Shown: positions 47,844 through 60,135, counted from the first letter of the stretch. The stretch: 64,000 nt of DNA from Gilliamella sp. wkB178 (GCF_001690705.1 NZ_LZGK01000013.1:124001-188000), one strand, 5' to 3'. Made by a program: numbers and translations. Notes: generated from the sequence alone by a model not told the origin.

Positions 47844-49394
47844 ATGATGGCAACATCGACATTTAAAACATTATTTCGTTTATTAGGTGGAAGCGATAAT
47901 TTAGATATAATAGATTTTCCTATTAATCACTTGTGCATGGATAGCCGTATGGTAACTAAAAACGATGTATTTGTTGCTATTAAAGGCGCTACAGTCGATG
48001 GTCAAACTTTTATTCCCCAAGCCATTATATCTGGTGCTGCAGTGATCTTAATCGAAACTCCTAGAAAATCAGATAATTTAAAAATTAATTATATTAAGCA
48101 AGATGAAAAACTTATACCTCAAGTGAAAGTCTTTAATTTATCTAAAAGATTATCTGTTATTGCTAGTGAGTTTTATGATTTTCCTTCAAAGAAATTATCA
48201 GTTATTGGTGTAACTGGTACGAATGGTAAAACCACGGTGACACAACTCATAGCGCAATGTACTACGTTATTGTGTGAAAAAAGTGCCATTTTAGGCACGA
48301 TAGGCAATGGCATTTATAATCACATACAACCATCAATAAATACCACAGCTTCACCAATAGATATTCAAACCTTATTAGCTGATTTTGTAAAAGAACAAGT
48401 CAAAGTTGTTGCCATGGAAATTTCATCGCATGGATTAACAATGAATCGCGTTAAAGGATTGAGTTGTGTAGCAACAGTATTTACTAATTTGAGTCGAGAT
48501 CACCTAGATTACCACAAAACCATGAGTAAATATGCTAAGGCAAAATGGGCATTATTTAGTCAAGATAAAAAAGAGAAGCAAGTTGAAGATTCAGGTAAAA
48601 GTATAATTAATTATGATGATAGTTATGGTAAACGTTGGATTGAAAAACTTGACCATGTGACAGTTGTATCATGCCAACCAAAATCGTTGCGTCATTTAAA
48701 AGCATTAAATAGACCGTATGTTGGTGTATCAATGATTGAATATCATGATAAAGGAGCCAAAATTCATATGGAGTCCAGTTGGGGAAAAGCAGTTATTAAT
48801 AGTCGACTGCTAGGTGAATTTAATGTTTCAAACTTATTACTATCAATTGCTACATTGTTAGCTCTTAATTTTCCTTTTTTTTCAGTAGTCAATATGGCAT
48901 CTTTCCTAAAACCTATCTGCGGACGAATGGAAGTATTACATGCCAAAGATTCCCCAACCGTTATTGTTGATTATGCACATACACCCGATGCTTTGCAAAA
49001 AGCAATACAGGCAAGTCGCATTCACTGTAAAGGTACTTTATGGGTAATTTTTGGTTGTGGGGGTGATAGAGATTCAGGTAAAAGGCCATTAATGGGTGAA
49101 ATAGCAGATCAATTTGCCGATAAAATTATACTTACTAATGATAATCCACGCACTGAAAATGAAATGACAATTATTCATGATATTGAACAAGGTTTATTAA
49201 ATAGTAAAAAAGTACAAGTTATTACGGATCGAATTCAAGCCATTACCCAAACACTTACACAAGCAAAACCAAATGATGTAATTCTTATTGCAGGTAAAGG
49301 TCATGAAGATTATCAAATTATTGGTAAAACTAAACATCATTATTCTGATCAAGAAACTGTTAAACAGCTTTTAGGAGAAGAAAATCTATTATGA
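47844..49394 (+). CDS. murE: UDP-MurNAc-tripeptide synthetase (meso-DAP adding) MurE
   Basis: Adds meso-diaminopimelate to UDP-MurNAc-L-Ala-D-Glu in the cytoplasm. The ATP loop is GVTGTNGKTTV, followed by the Mur-ligase region MEISSHGL and the specificity motif DNPRTEN, whose DNPR is typical of DAP-adding enzymes (Lys-adding MurE differs). At 516 residues it is about 20 longer than in E. coli, mainly in loops around 80-95 and 245-265. It ends overlapping murF by four bases (ATGA). Confidence 0.97.
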   Translation: MMATSTFKTLFRLLGGSDNLDIIDFPINHLCMDSRMVTKNDVFVAIKGATVDGQTFIPQAIISGAAVILIETPRKSDNLKINYIKQDEKLIPQVKVFNLSKRLSVIASEFYDFPSKKLSVIGVTGTNGKTTVTQLIAQCTTLLCEKSAILGTIGNGIYNHIQPSINTTASPIDIQTLLADFVKEQVKVVAMEISSHGLTMNRVKGLSCVATVFTNLSRDHLDYHKTMSKYAKAKWALFSQDKKEKQVEDSGKSIINYDDSYGKRWIEKLDHVTVVSCQPKSLRHLKALNRPYVGVSMIEYHDKGAKIHMESSWGKAVINSRLLGEFNVSNLLLSIATLLALNFPFFSVVNMASFLKPICGRMEVLHAKDSPTVIVDYAHTPDALQKAIQASRIHCKGTLWVIFGCGGDRDSGKRPLMGEIADQFADKIILTNDNPRTENEMTIIHDIEQGLLNSKKVQVITDRIQAITQTLTQAKPNDVILIAGKGHEDYQIIGKTKHHYSDQETVKQLLGEENLL

Positions 49395-50764
49395 TTCCAT
49401 TAGTTATTAAAGACATTATAAAATTAGTAAATGGTGAACCTTATCATATTAACGATGAAGTTTTAAAGGTTAATTCAATTGATATTGATTCACGTAAAAT
49501 TACTAAACAATCAGTGTTTATTGCGATTGTGGGTGATAATTTTGATGGACATGAATTTGCTTCGCAAGCTATTCAGAGTGGTGCAATAGCAGTTATTGTT
49601 AACCACAAATTAGACAGTTTAATTCCACAAATTGTGGTGGCAGATACTCGTCAAGCATTAGGGCAAATTGCTGCTTATATTCGTCAGCAAAATTTAGCTA
49701 AAGTTGTTGCTCTTACAGGGTCTTCAGGTAAAACTTCGGTCAAAGAAATGACGGCAGCAATTTTACAGAATTGTGGGCCAACATTATACACACAAGGTAA
49801 TTTTAATAATGATATTGGTGTGCCTCTCACATTATTGCGTTTAACACCGCGGGATCAGTTTGCAGTCATTGAATTAGGTGCTAATCATATTGGTGAAATT
49901 GCCTATACAACTAATATTGTTAAACCTCAAAGTGCATTAATTAATAATATTGCGGAAGCTCATATTGAAGGTTTTGGTTCGCTAGCTGGAGTAGCAACAG
50001 CAAAAGGTGAAATTTTTCAGGGTTTACCAAAAGATGGTATCGCCATTATTAATTTAGATAGTTACTCTGAAAAATGGTTTACAAGTGTAACCGACAAAAA
50101 AGTTTGGACTTTTTCATTAGATAAAAAAACGGCAGATTTTTATGCTTCTAATATTCAGATAGGCGATTCTAGTAATTTTATATTACATACACTCCAAGGT
50201 GAATGTGAAATTATATTACCTTTAGTTGGTCAACATAACGTTGCTAATGCGATAGCTGCATCAGCATTAGCTATGTCTGTTGGTGCGAACTTAAATCAAG
50301 TTAAGCATGGGTTAGCAACCTTGAAATCTGTAAAAGGACGGCTTTATCCAATTAAATTAAATGCAACTCAATTAATTTGGGATGATTCATATAATGCTAA
50401 TGTTGGTTCAATGTCTGCAGCAATAAAAGTTTTAGCTCAACAATCAGGTTATAGAGTTCTAGTTGTGGGTGATATGGCTGAATTGGGGTATGAAGCAGAA
50501 ATGTATCACCGGCAAATAGGTGAACTAGCTCGGCAACAAGAACTTGATTGTGTAGTAAGTGTAGGTAAGTTAAGTCAATTTATCAGTCAATCTAGTGGCG
50601 TAGGCCATCATTTTGATAATAAACAAGAAGCTGTAACTTATCTATTAACTCTCTTACGTCAGTATCCAGTCTTGACTATGCTGGTTAAAGGTTCACGGAG
50701 TGCAAAAATGGAAGATATCATAGAAAAAATTAAAATTAAACAACTTAAAATTAGTCAGGATTAA
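49391..50764 (+). CDS. murF: UDP-MurNAc-pentapeptide synthetase MurF
   Basis: Adds D-Ala-D-Ala to the UDP-MurNAc-tripeptide. The 457 residues contain the ATP loop [28 protein letters not shown] (substrate loop), [10 protein letters not shown] and [11 protein letters not shown], all characteristic of MurF. The first four bases overlap murE. mraY follows after 4 bp. Confidence 0.97.
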   Translation: MIPLVIKDIIKLVNGEPYHINDEVLKVNSIDIDSRKITKQSVFIAIVGDNFDGHEFASQAIQSGAIAVIVNHKLDSLIPQIVVADTRQALGQIAAYIRQQNLAKVVALTGSSGKTSVKEMTAAILQNCGPTLYTQGNFNNDIGVPLTLLRLTPRDQFAVIELGANHIGEIAYTTNIVKPQSALINNIAEAHIEGFGSLAGVATAKGEIFQGLPKDGIAIINLDSYSEKWFTSVTDKKVWTFSLDKKTADFYASNIQIGDSSNFILHTLQGECEIILPLVGQHNVANAIAASALAMSVGANLNQVKHGLATLKSVKGRLYPIKLNATQLIWDDSYNANVGSMSAAIKVLAQQSGYRVLVVGDMAELGYEAEMYHRQIGELARQQELDCVVSVGKLSQFISQSSGVGHHFDNKQEAVTYLLTLLRQYPVLTMLVKGSRSAKMEDIIEKIKIKQLKISQD

Positions 50765-50768
50765 AATC

Positions 50769-51851
50769 ATGTTGGTGTTGATTTCAGAATATTTAGTTAA
50801 ATATTTTAGCATTTTTAATGTTATCTCCTATTTAACAGTAAGAGCAATTTTAGGTTTATTAACCTCGTTAACTATTTCATTACTAATGGGACAAAAAGTT
50901 ATTGATTGGTTACAAAAATTACAAATAGGTCAAGTTGTACGTAATGATGGGCCAGAATCTCATCTGAGTAAAAAAGGAACACCTACTATGGGTGGTACTT
51001 TGATATTGGTATCAATTTCGTTATCAGTATTTTTATGGGCTGACCTGCGTAATCCCTATGTCTGGGTAACATTATTTGTACTAATTGGATATGGTATTGT
51101 TGGGTTTGCCGATGATTATTTGAAAGTAATACGTAAAAACACCGCAGGTCTTATTGCAAGGTGGAAGTATTTCTGGCAATCAGTTATTGCATTAATAGTA
51201 GCATTTGGTCTTTACATTTATGGTAAAGACAGTTCAGTAACAGTATTAGTTGTACCATTTTTTAAAGATATTATGCCCCAATTAGGTATAGGATTTATTT
51301 TATTAACTTATTTTGTCATTGTTGGCGCAGGTAATGCCGTAAATCTAACCGATGGGCTTGACGGTCTAGCTATTATGCCTACTGTTTTTGTAGCAGCTGG
51401 TTTTGCTTTAGTTTCTTGGGCAACAGGGAATGTCAATTTTGCTGCTTATTTACATATTCCTTATATTAAGTTTAGCGGTGAACTAATGATCGTCTGTACA
51501 GCGATCATCGGTGCTGGGTTAGGTTTTCTTTGGTTTAACACCTATCCAGCTATGGTGTTTATGGGGGATGTTGGTTCTCTTGCTTTAGGTGGTGTATTAG
51601 GGATTATTTCAGTTTTATTAAGGCAAGAATTTTTACTACTAATAATGGGTGGCATATTTGTAATCGAAACCATGTCGGTTATTTTGCAAGTAGGATCGTT
51701 TAAATTGAGGGGTAAACGAATCTTTCGTATGGCCCCAATTCACCATCATTATGAATTAAAAGGTTGGCCAGAACCACGTGTTATTGTCCGCTTTTGGATT
51801 ATATCTCTAATGTTGGTACTAATTGGTTTGTTAACATTAAAATTACGTTGA
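50769..51851 (+). CDS. mraY: Phospho-MurNAc-pentapeptide transferase MraY
   Basis: Integral membrane enzyme that makes lipid I from UDP-MurNAc-pentapeptide and undecaprenyl phosphate. Its 360 residues equal the E. coli length and span about ten helices. Signatures are [21 protein letters not shown] (metal/catalytic aspartates), [13 protein letters not shown] and the HHH-like [14 protein letters not shown] near the C-terminus. Confidence 0.98.
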   Translation: MLVLISEYLVKYFSIFNVISYLTVRAILGLLTSLTISLLMGQKVIDWLQKLQIGQVVRNDGPESHLSKKGTPTMGGTLILVSISLSVFLWADLRNPYVWVTLFVLIGYGIVGFADDYLKVIRKNTAGLIARWKYFWQSVIALIVAFGLYIYGKDSSVTVLVVPFFKDIMPQLGIGFILLTYFVIVGAGNAVNLTDGLDGLAIMPTVFVAAGFALVSWATGNVNFAAYLHIPYIKFSGELMIVCTAIIGAGLGFLWFNTYPAMVFMGDVGSLALGGVLGIISVLLRQEFLLLIMGGIFVIETMSVILQVGSFKLRGKRIFRMAPIHHHYELKGWPEPRVIVRFWIISLMLVLIGLLTLKLR

Positions 51852-51875
51852 TTAAAAATAGATCAGGGTTAAATC

Positions 51876-53210
51876 ATGATTAATTATCAGGGCAAAAATG
51901 TCGTTATTATTGGATTAGGTATTACCGGACTGTCTTGTATCGACTATTTTCTTGCTCAAGGAGTTATTCCTAAAGTAATAGATACTCGTTCATCACCATC
52001 AGGATTAGAACAATTAGATAAACGGATTGTTTATCATTTAGGTGGACTAAATATTGATTGGTTACTCGAAGCAGATTTAATTGTGGTTAGTCCAGGTATT
52101 GCATTATCTACACCAGAGTTACAAGAAGCTGCTGTAAAAGGTATAGAAATTATTGGTGATGTAGAACTTTTTTGTCGCGAAGTTAATCAAAAAGGTAATA
52201 AAAAGATTATTGCTATCACTGGTGCAAATGGTAAAACTACTGTTACTTCTTTAGTTGGTGAAGTAATTAAATCTGCAGGTATTAAAGTTGCTGTAGGAGG
52301 TAATATTGGTCAGCCAGCCTTAAAGTTATTAACTCAAGACTATGATGTTTATGTATTGGAATTATCTAGTTTTCAGTTAGAAACAACTTATAGTTTAAAT
52401 GCAACAGTAGCGACAATTTTGAACATTTCAGAAGATCATATGGATCGATATCCACTAGGTTTAATGCAATATGCAAAAGCAAAACAACGAATCTATGTAA
52501 ATGCCAAATATTGTATCATTAATCATGATGATAAATTGACTATTCCTACAGATAACTATAAAAATATAACTTCATTTGGTTTACAGAAAGGTGATTATCA
52601 TTTAGATCCTCATTATGATTATTTGATCGCTCAAGAACAACCCGTATTAGCTACTAAAACATTAAAACTAATTGGTTGTCATAATTACCTTAATGCATTA
52701 GCGGCTTTAGCTATTGCAGATAAATTAATGATTTCTAGAGAGTCAAGTTTAGCAACTATTGCTACATTTCAAGGATTACCGCATCGTTTTGAATTAGTAT
52801 TAGAAAAAAATGGTATAAAATGGATAAATGATTCTAAAGCAACTAATGTTGGTAGTACAGAAGCTGCTTTGAAAAGCATAATTTGTAAAGGTAAGTTATT
52901 TCTATTACTCGGTGGTAATGGTAAGTCAGCAGATTTTTCCCCTTTAATCCCTTATTTTCAAAATAGAAAACTCGAAATTTTTTGTTTTGGCAGAGATCGT
53001 CTACTACTTGCAAAATTAGCACCTTGCATTACAACTATTACAGAAACACTTACTGAAGCTATGCAAATTATTGCTAAAAAAGTCGTAACTAACGATGTAG
53101 TGTTACTTTCGCCTGCCTGTGCCAGTTTGGATCAGTTTAAAAATTATGTTGAGCGAGGGAATCAATTTGCTTTACTTGCTAAACAACTTACTTTAAGGAG
53201 TGAACAATGA
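51876..53210 (+). CDS. murD: UDP-MurNAc-L-alanine:D-glutamate ligase MurD
   Basis: Adds D-glutamate to UDP-MurNAc-L-Ala. The 444 residues show the N-terminal Rossmann-like UDP domain ([17 protein letters not shown]), ATP loop [33 protein letters not shown] and [15 protein letters not shown]. ftsW begins four bases before its end (ATGA overlap). Confidence 0.97.
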   Translation: MINYQGKNVVIIGLGITGLSCIDYFLAQGVIPKVIDTRSSPSGLEQLDKRIVYHLGGLNIDWLLEADLIVVSPGIALSTPELQEAAVKGIEIIGDVELFCREVNQKGNKKIIAITGANGKTTVTSLVGEVIKSAGIKVAVGGNIGQPALKLLTQDYDVYVLELSSFQLETTYSLNATVATILNISEDHMDRYPLGLMQYAKAKQRIYVNAKYCIINHDDKLTIPTDNYKNITSFGLQKGDYHLDPHYDYLIAQEQPVLATKTLKLIGCHNYLNALAALAIADKLMISRESSLATIATFQGLPHRFELVLEKNGIKWINDSKATNVGSTEAALKSIICKGKLFLLLGGNGKSADFSPLIPYFQNRKLEIFCFGRDRLLLAKLAPCITTITETLTEAMQIIAKKVVTNDVVLLSPACASLDQFKNYVERGNQFALLAKQLTLRSEQ

Positions 53211-54358
53211 CACTCTTTTGGCTAAAAAAACAAGTTAATCCTCATATCCCGTTTGATAATCAATTGCTTTGGACAGTATTGGGATTAATGATATTTGGCT
53301 TAATAATGGTGACCTCAGCGTCAATGTCATTTAGTGAAAATAATCCTTTTTTCTATACTCAACGTGAATTAATACAAATTGGTATTTCACTTTTTCTAAT
53401 GTTTATTACCTTATATATTCCAATACAACGTTGGCAACAGTTTGCAACCTTACTGTTAATAATTGCTATTATTATGTTAGTTGCCGTATTAGGTATAGGT
53501 TCCTCAATTAATGGAGCCGCACGTTGGATCCCATTAGGAGTTTTTAATTTCCAACCTGCAGAATTATCAAAGTTAGCGTTATTTTTATTTTTAGCAGGTT
53601 ATTTGGCTCGGAAATCAGATGAAGTCAAAAATGGTTTTTGGGGGTTTTTTAAGCCTATGGTAGTTATGGCTATTCTTTCTATTTTATTACTCCTGCAACC
53701 AGATTTAGGTACAGTTATTGTTCTGTTTATGGTCACCATTGGTATTTTATTTATTGCTGGTGCTAAATTATGGCAGTTTATAGCTATATTGTTAGCTGGT
53801 TTTGCGGCCGTAATCACACTAATTTTATATGAGTCTTATCGTTTGACTAGATTATTAACATTTCTTGACCCATGGCAAGATGCTACAGGTTCCGGATATC
53901 AGTTAGTTGCTTCATTGATGGCTATAGGTAGTGGTGGGTTATCCGGTCAAGGTATGGGAAATTCGATCCTGAAGTTAGGTTATCTACCAGAATGCCATAC
54001 CGACTTTATTTTTTCGATTATTTCTGAAGAATATGGATATATTGGAATTCTTGCCTTATTAGCTTTGCTATTTTTCCTAACTTTTAAAGCGTTAGCAATC
54101 GGTTATCGGGCTTTAAATGAAGGTTTACAATTTTCCGGTTATTTGGCATGTCAAATTGGTATTTGGTTTGGATTTCAAACCTTTGTTAATGTTGGTGTAA
54201 CTTCAGGAATGTTACCAACCAAAGGATTAACATTACCATTCATTAGTTATGGTGGTTCAAGTTTAATTGTAATGAGTGTTGCAGTTGCCATTTTACTTAG
54301 AATAGATTTTGAATTTAGACAAAAGCAAGCACAAGCAAGAATAAGGTTAATAAAATAA
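53207..54358 (+). CDS. ftsW: Septal peptidoglycan glycosyltransferase FtsW
   Basis: SEDS-family lipid II polymerase partner of FtsI. The 383 residues form about ten membrane helices; SEDS markers include [30 protein letters not shown] (catalytic-loop region follows in the large periplasmic loop), [18 protein letters not shown] and [12 protein letters not shown]. It is about 30 residues shorter than E. coli FtsW, mostly at the N-terminal cytoplasmic tail. One-base overlap with murG (TAATG). Confidence 0.97.
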   Translation: MTLFWLKKQVNPHIPFDNQLLWTVLGLMIFGLIMVTSASMSFSENNPFFYTQRELIQIGISLFLMFITLYIPIQRWQQFATLLLIIAIIMLVAVLGIGSSINGAARWIPLGVFNFQPAELSKLALFLFLAGYLARKSDEVKNGFWGFFKPMVVMAILSILLLLQPDLGTVIVLFMVTIGILFIAGAKLWQFIAILLAGFAAVITLILYESYRLTRLLTFLDPWQDATGSGYQLVASLMAIGSGGLSGQGMGNSILKLGYLPECHTDFIFSIISEEYGYIGILALLALLFFLTFKALAIGYRALNEGLQFSGYLACQIGIWFGFQTFVNVGVTSGMLPTKGLTLPFISYGGSSLIVMSVAVAILLRIDFEFRQKQAQARIRLIK

Positions 54359-55410
54359 TGAAAAAATTATTAGTAATGGCGGGTGGTACAGGCGGCCATG
54401 TTTTTCCAGGTATTGCTGTTGCACATTATTTGATGAAACAAGGTTGGCAAGTTAGATGGCTTGGTACAGCCGATAGAATGGAAGCTCATTTGGTTCCTGA
54501 TAATGGTATTGATATTGATTTTATTGAAATATCGGGTTTACGTGGTAAAGGTAAAATTGCTTTGTTAAAAGCACCGTATAAAATCTTAAAAGCAGTTTTA
54601 CAAGCAAGGAAAATATTAAAATCTTATCGCCCAGATGTTGTTTTAGGTATGGGGGGTTATGTTTCGGGTCCAGGAGGGATTGCCGCAAAAACGCTTGGAA
54701 TTCCAATCGTTTTACATGAACAAAATGGAGTTGCGGGTTTAACTAATAAATATATAGCAAAGATTGCTACAAAAGTATTACAAGCATTTCCAACAGCATT
54801 TCCTAGTGCTGAAGTGGTAGGTAATCCAGTCCGAGAAGATCTTTTAACTGTTACTGAACCAGAGCAAAGGTTTAAAGATCGACAAGGCCCAATAAGAATT
54901 TTAATCATGGGTGGAAGCCAAGGCGCAAAGGTTATTAATGATATTGTACCTCAAGTAATAACTAAGTTAGGCAATCAATATGTTGTATGGCATCAAACCG
55001 GTAAAGGAATGTTAACTTCGGTGCTGGACTCTTATAAAAATTGCGATATGAGTAATAATAAGGTAACCGAATTCATCTCCGATGTAGCTGAAGCATATAG
55101 TTGGGCTGATATAGTAATTTGTCGCAGTGGGGCATTAACAGTTAGTGAGATAGAAATAGTTGGCATAGCAGCTATTTTTGTTCCATTTATGCATAAAGAT
55201 CGGCAACAATTTTGGAATGCAAAATCATTAGCCGATATTGGTGCAGCTAAAATTATAGAACAACCTGATTTTAATGTTGAATCATTGGAAAATCTATTAG
55301 TAAACTTAGATAGAAAACAATTAGCATTGATGGCAATCAAAGCTAAAAGTTTATCGATTAATAATTCAACTGAAAGGGTAGCAGAAATACTGGATTCAGT
55401 GATAAAATAA
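54358..55410 (+). CDS. murG: Lipid II synthase MurG (GlcNAc transferase)
   Basis: Peripheral membrane glycosyltransferase that adds GlcNAc to lipid I. The 350 residues begin with the glycine loop [43 protein letters not shown] and [14 protein letters not shown] follow, and [23 protein letters not shown] forms the UDP-GlcNAc site. A 164-bp gap separates it from murC, the largest gap inside the dcw cluster. Confidence 0.98.
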   Translation: MKKLLVMAGGTGGHVFPGIAVAHYLMKQGWQVRWLGTADRMEAHLVPDNGIDIDFIEISGLRGKGKIALLKAPYKILKAVLQARKILKSYRPDVVLGMGGYVSGPGGIAAKTLGIPIVLHEQNGVAGLTNKYIAKIATKVLQAFPTAFPSAEVVGNPVREDLLTVTEPEQRFKDRQGPIRILIMGGSQGAKVINDIVPQVITKLGNQYVVWHQTGKGMLTSVLDSYKNCDMSNNKVTEFISDVAEAYSWADIVICRSGALTVSEIEIVGIAAIFVPFMHKDRQQFWNAKSLADIGAAKIIEQPDFNVESLENLLVNLDRKQLALMAIKAKSLSINNSTERVAEILDSVIK

Positions 55411-55574
55411 TTAGTTTTTGACATAACTTTGTGTAATAATCTTGTCAAGATGTTTAAGGTTATCTATATGTTTTGGTAAATTATAAAACATTGTAAAGTA
55501 AAATTAATTTTATTAAATAACTAATAAAAAAGATAATTTTAAACAAGAACAGAAATTAAAGTAGAGGTTAGATA

Positions 55575-57023
55575 GTGAATACAAAGGAATTAGCTAAGAT
55601 AAGAGCAATTATTCCCGAAATGAAACGTGTTAGACATATCCATTTTGTCGGTATTGGTGGGGCCGGAATGGGTGGTATTGCCGAAGTTCTAGCTAATGAA
55701 GGTTATGAAATTAGTGGTTCAGATATTGCTGAAAATGCGGTGACTCAGCATTTAGAAACCTTAGGAGCAAAAATTGTAATTGGTCACTCGGCTGAAAATA
55801 TACAGAATTCAAGTGTCGTTGTTATTTCTTCTGCTATTTCCCAAGATAATATAGAAGTAATTGCCGCTCGAGAGGCACGTATCCCGGTAATTCAGCGCGC
55901 GGAAATGTTAGCTGAATTGATGCGTTTTCGCTATGGTATTGCTATTGCAGGGACACACGGTAAAACCACAACAACAGCTATGGTCACGGCTATTTATGCT
56001 GAAGCTAAGCTTGATCCAACTTTTGTTAATGGCGGTTTAGTTAAGGCAGCAGGTACTCATGCTCAATTAGGCACTAGTCGTTATTTTATTGCAGAAGCGG
56101 ATGAAAGTGATGCATCATTTCTTCACTTACAACCAATGGTTTCTATTGTCACAAATATAGAACCTGACCATATGGATACATATCAAGGTAATGTAGAAAA
56201 CCTTAAACAAACATTTATTTCCTTTTTACGTAATTTACCTTTTTATGGTTTAGCTGTTATGTGCTATGACGATCCAATTAATCGTGAGTTATTACCAATT
56301 GTGGGGCGAAAAGTAATTACTTATGGTTTTAGTGAAGAAGCGGATGTCATTATTAAAAATTATCGCCAAGAACGAGGTATTAGCTATTACACTGTTTCAC
56401 GTCCAAACTATAAGGATTTAAATATAGAATTAAATGCTCCAGGTAAACATAATGCTTTAAATTCTGCGGCAGCAATTATTGCTGCTACTGAAGATGGAAT
56501 TGATGATGAGTCAATTATTAATGCTTTGGCTAAATTTGCGGGTACGAGTCGCCGCTTTGACTTATTAGGATTTTTCCCTCATTTTAATGGTGGTGATATT
56601 ATGATGGTTGATGATTATGGTCATCATCCTAGTGAAGTTAATGCTACTATTCAAGCTGCAAGAAATGGTTGGCCTGAACGGCGTTTAGTTATGCTTTTTC
56701 AACCACATAGATATACTAGGACACGAGATTTATTTGATGATTTTGCTCAAGTACTGTCCCAAGTTGATGCATTAGTAATGTTAGATGTTTATTCCGCTGG
56801 TGAACAAGCAATTACTGGCGCTGATAGTCGCTCTTTATGCCGTTCTATTCGTAATCGAGGTAAAGTTGATCCAATTTATATTTCTGATTTGGAACAACTA
56901 CCTGAAATCATGAAAGAGATTTTGCAAGGTAATGATTTATTGTTGACGCAAGGAGCGGGAAGTGTCAGCCGTATAGCTCGTCAATTAGCTAATGCTCATT
57001 TGTTTTCAAAAGAGGAACTATAA
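55575..57023 (+). CDS. murC: UDP-MurNAc:L-alanine ligase MurC
   Basis: Adds L-alanine to UDP-MurNAc, starting the peptide stem. The 482 residues contain [17 protein letters not shown] (UDP site), ATP loop [24 protein letters not shown], and [10 protein letters not shown] in the central/C-terminal domain. The start is GTG at 55575, with AGAGG seven bases upstream. Its stop overlaps the ddlB start by one base. Confidence 0.98.
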   Translation: MNTKELAKIRAIIPEMKRVRHIHFVGIGGAGMGGIAEVLANEGYEISGSDIAENAVTQHLETLGAKIVIGHSAENIQNSSVVVISSAISQDNIEVIAAREARIPVIQRAEMLAELMRFRYGIAIAGTHGKTTTTAMVTAIYAEAKLDPTFVNGGLVKAAGTHAQLGTSRYFIAEADESDASFLHLQPMVSIVTNIEPDHMDTYQGNVENLKQTFISFLRNLPFYGLAVMCYDDPINRELLPIVGRKVITYGFSEEADVIIKNYRQERGISYYTVSRPNYKDLNIELNAPGKHNALNSAAAIIAATEDGIDDESIINALAKFAGTSRRFDLLGFFPHFNGGDIMMVDDYGHHPSEVNATIQAARNGWPERRLVMLFQPHRYTRTRDLFDDFAQVLSQVDALVMLDVYSAGEQAITGADSRSLCRSIRNRGKVDPIYISDLEQLPEIMKEILQGNDLLLTQGAGSVSRIARQLANAHLFSKEEL

Positions 57024-57931
57024 TGAAGGATAAAGTTGCTATTTTGTATGGTGGTACATCTGCTGAGCGTGAAGTATCGCTTAAATCTGGTAAAGCGGTA
57101 TTGACAGGATTATTGGCAAATGATGTAGATGCACATCTTATAGATACTAAAGATCACCCGATAACAAATTTAAAAGAAGAAGGTTTTACAAAAGTTTTTG
57201 TAATTTTACATGGTAGAGGTGGTGAAGATGGTATTGTACAAGCAATCTTAACTTATCAAAATATTCCTTATACTGGCAGTGATGTTTTATCATCAGCACT
57301 TACTATGGACAAATTAAAAACGAAGCTAATTTGGAAAGCTCTTGGGTTACCTATTGCTGATTTTATTATGGTAGATAAAAATCAACATTACAATGTTGAT
57401 TCAATTATTAACCAATTAGGGTTACCATTATTTGTTAAACCTAGTCATGAAGGATCAAGTGTTGGTATGACGCGAGTTAATAAAGCCGATGAGCTGCATG
57501 CTGCTATTGAGCTGGCTTTTAAATATGATAATAATGTAATGATTGAATCATTTCTAGCTGGTCCAGAATTTACTGTAGCTATTGTTGGTGAACAAGTGTT
57601 ACCGTCGATTTTTATTAAACCAGCTGCTAATTTTTATGATTATGATGCTAAATATTTGTCGGATTCAACTCAGTATTTTTGTCCAAGTGGTTTACCTGAT
57701 GATAAAGAACAACAAATTCGTAAATTAGCCTTAGATGCTTATAAAGCTGTCGGTTGTAGAGGTTGGGGGCGAGTAGATATTATGTTTGATGCTAATCAAG
57801 AACCATATTTACTTGAAGTTAATACAGCACCGGGTATGACAGATCATAGTTTGGTTCCAATGGCGGCAAAACAATATGGGTGGTCATTCAGTGAGCTGGT
57901 TAGTCGCATTTTAAATCTGGCAACAGTATAA
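57023..57931 (+). CDS. ddlB: D-alanine:D-alanine ligase B
   Basis: ATP-grasp ligase making the D-Ala-D-Ala dipeptide used by MurF. The 302 residues show VAILYGGTSAEREVSLKSG, HGRGGEDG, VKPSHEGSSVGM (ATP-grasp) and EVNTAPGMTDHSLVP (metal-binding Glu/Asn). ftsQ starts 14 bp later. Confidence 0.97.
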   Translation: MKDKVAILYGGTSAEREVSLKSGKAVLTGLLANDVDAHLIDTKDHPITNLKEEGFTKVFVILHGRGGEDGIVQAILTYQNIPYTGSDVLSSALTMDKLKTKLIWKALGLPIADFIMVDKNQHYNVDSIINQLGLPLFVKPSHEGSSVGMTRVNKADELHAAIELAFKYDNNVMIESFLAGPEFTVAIVGEQVLPSIFIKPAANFYDYDAKYLSDSTQYFCPSGLPDDKEQQIRKLALDAYKAVGCRGWGRVDIMFDANQEPYLLEVNTAPGMTDHSLVPMAAKQYGWSFSELVSRILNLATV

Positions 57932-57945
57932 ATGGCTCTATTTAT

Positions 57946-58779
57946 ATGAGACAAGTTAGACAAGCAGCACAAAGACGAGAAGATAGAAACAGAAGACGGC
58001 TGCTTTTCTTTCGTAGTAAAGAACAATTAATGGGATTTTTGTTCTTTATTGCAATAACTTTAATTAGTATTTGGATTGTTAAGAGTGTAAAAAATTGGAT
58101 GGATAATCCTGAACAAATGGTATTATCACAATTAATTTTAAATGGTGAACACACATTCACAACTGAAGATGATATACGTAATGCAATTTTAGGATTGGGA
58201 TTACCTAATACTTATATAGGACAAGATGTTGACGACATACAGCAAGAAGTTTTGAGATTTCCATGGGTAAAACAAGCGAGTGTCCGTAAACAATGGCCTG
58301 ATAGATTGATTGTTTATGTTGAAGAGTATAAACCTGCTTTTTATTGGAATGATCTATTTTTGCTTGATATAAATGGCAATGTGTTCAGTGTCCCACTAGA
58401 TCGTATTGCTGAATTACAATTGCCAAGGCTTTATGGACCTGAAGGTAAAGCAAAAACTGTATTAGAAACGTATTATAAATTAAATGAGCTTTCTAAAAAA
58501 TTAGCTAATAGTCAATTAGCGTTGCAGATTGAAGCTGCGCAGACTGATGAGCGTAATGCTTGGCAACTGATGGTAAAACAATGTATTGCTGGTTTTTGTA
58601 TTGAAAATCAAGAAATAAAGTTAATGTTGGGAACAGAAGATATTGAACAACGTTATCAACAATTTATTAAATTATTTCCTGAAATTCAATCAAGAATGCC
58701 AGCGAATGAAAGAATAGCGGTAGCTGATTTACGTTATGAAAATGGTATTTCAGTACAAAGAGAAAAAATAATGCAGTAA
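57946..58779 (+). CDS. ftsQ: Cell division protein FtsQ
   Basis: Bitopic divisome protein linking early and late components. The 277 residues have an Arg-rich cytoplasmic N-terminus (about 1-22), one membrane helix (about 29-46, GFLFFIAITLISIWIV), a POTRA domain (about 55-125, QLILNGEHTFTTEDDIRNAIL to VRKQWPDRLIVYVEEYKP) and the beta domain that binds FtsLB. The weak start context lacks a strong ribosome site. ftsA follows after 21 bp. Confidence 0.95.
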   Translation: MRQVRQAAQRREDRNRRRLLFFRSKEQLMGFLFFIAITLISIWIVKSVKNWMDNPEQMVLSQLILNGEHTFTTEDDIRNAILGLGLPNTYIGQDVDDIQQEVLRFPWVKQASVRKQWPDRLIVYVEEYKPAFYWNDLFLLDINGNVFSVPLDRIAELQLPRLYGPEGKAKTVLETYYKLNELSKKLANSQLALQIEAAQTDERNAWQLMVKQCIAGFCIENQEIKLMLGTEDIEQRYQQFIKLFPEIQSRMPANERIAVADLRYENGISVQREKIMQ

Positions 58780-58800
58780 GGAATGAATAAAGGCTGAAGT

Positions 58801-60054
58801 ATGAAAGCAACAGAGAAAAAATTGGTTGTTGGTTTAGAGGTCGGTACATCTAAAGTACTAGCACTAGTTGGTGAGGTTTTGCCGGATGGTATTGTTAATA
58901 TCATTGGGGTAGGTCATTGTCCATCCAAAGGTGTTGATAAAGGTGGTGTTAATGACCTTGAATCAGTCGTTAAATCTATCCAACGAGCGATTGATCAAGC
59001 TGAATTAATGGCTGATTGTCAAATTTCTTCTGTTTATTTAAGCCTTTCTGGGAAGCATATTCGTTGTCAAAATGAAATAGGGATGGTACCAATTTCAGAA
59101 GAAGAAGTTACTGTAGAAGATGTTGAGAATGTAGTGCATACAGCAAAATCAGTGCGGATTTTAGATGAACATCGTATCTTACATGTTATTGCTCAAGAAT
59201 ATTCAATTGATTTACAAGAAGGCATAAAAAATCCAATCGGTCTTTCTGGTGTGCGAATGAAAGCTAAAGTTCATTTAGTTACCTGCCACAATGATATGGC
59301 TAGAAATATTGTGAAAGCAGTTGAACGTTGTGGTTTAAAAGTAGATCAACTTATTTTTTCTGGACTAGCTTCTAGTGATGCAGTATTAACTGATGATGAA
59401 AAAGAACTTGGTGTGTGTGTGATCGATATGGGCGGGGGAACAATGGATGTTACCGTTTATACCGGTGGTGCTTTACGACATTCAGTGGTGATCCCATATG
59501 CCGGTAATGTAGTAACCAGTGATATTGCTTATGCATTTGGTGCGCCACCAATGGATGCTGAAAATATTAAAATTCGTTATGGCTGTGCAGTTGGTTCACT
59601 AATTGGTAAAGATGAGGTAATTGATGTACCAAGTGTTGGTGGTCGGCCATCACGATCTTTACAACGGCAAACACTTGCTGATGTAATTGAACCCCGTTAT
59701 TCAGAATTATTGTCATTAGTACAAAAAGAATTGTTAACTTTGCAAGACGAACTAAAAAAACAAAATGTAAAATATCAATTAGCAGCAGGTATTGTGTTAA
59801 CAGGTGGTGCCGCACAAATTAAAGGTATGGTAGAGTGTGCAGAAAAAGTTTTTCAAAATCAAGTGCGCGTGGGGCAGCCATTGAATATTTCAGGATTAAC
59901 TGATTATGTGCAGAAGCCTTATTGTTCAACTGCTGTAGGTTTATTGCATTACGGAAAACAAAGTTTATTGAATGATGATGCTAAAGATAGTAGTAAATCA
60001 TCATTTAAAGGGATAGCTAAACGTTTGACAGGATGGTTTAAAAAAGAATTTTAG
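58801..60054 (+). CDS. ftsA: Cell division protein FtsA
   Basis: Actin-like ATPase that tethers FtsZ to the membrane. The 417 residues show phosphate-1 loop GLEVGTSKVLALVGEV, VIDMGGGTMDVTVYTGG (phosphate 2), the adenosine motif LTGGAAQIKGM, and a C-terminal amphipathic helix (KGIAKRLTGWFKKEF) for membrane binding. ftsZ follows after 81 bp. Confidence 0.98.
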   Translation: MKATEKKLVVGLEVGTSKVLALVGEVLPDGIVNIIGVGHCPSKGVDKGGVNDLESVVKSIQRAIDQAELMADCQISSVYLSLSGKHIRCQNEIGMVPISEEEVTVEDVENVVHTAKSVRILDEHRILHVIAQEYSIDLQEGIKNPIGLSGVRMKAKVHLVTCHNDMARNIVKAVERCGLKVDQLIFSGLASSDAVLTDDEKELGVCVIDMGGGTMDVTVYTGGALRHSVVIPYAGNVVTSDIAYAFGAPPMDAENIKIRYGCAVGSLIGKDEVIDVPSVGGRPSRSLQRQTLADVIEPRYSELLSLVQKELLTLQDELKKQNVKYQLAAGIVLTGGAAQIKGMVECAEKVFQNQVRVGQPLNISGLTDYVQKPYCSTAVGLLHYGKQSLLNDDAKDSSKSSFKGIAKRLTGWFKKEF

Positions 60055-60135
60055 CTAATATATTTCAAGAACTTCGTGGACATTGTGGACGGTTATCTGT
60101 ACAATGTTCTAAGATCGTAAATTTGGAGATAAGTT

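Noticed and set aside
55032-55448. 138-residue minus-strand ORF
   Set aside because: Antisense to the C-terminal part of murG, with no ribosome site and no recognisable motif.
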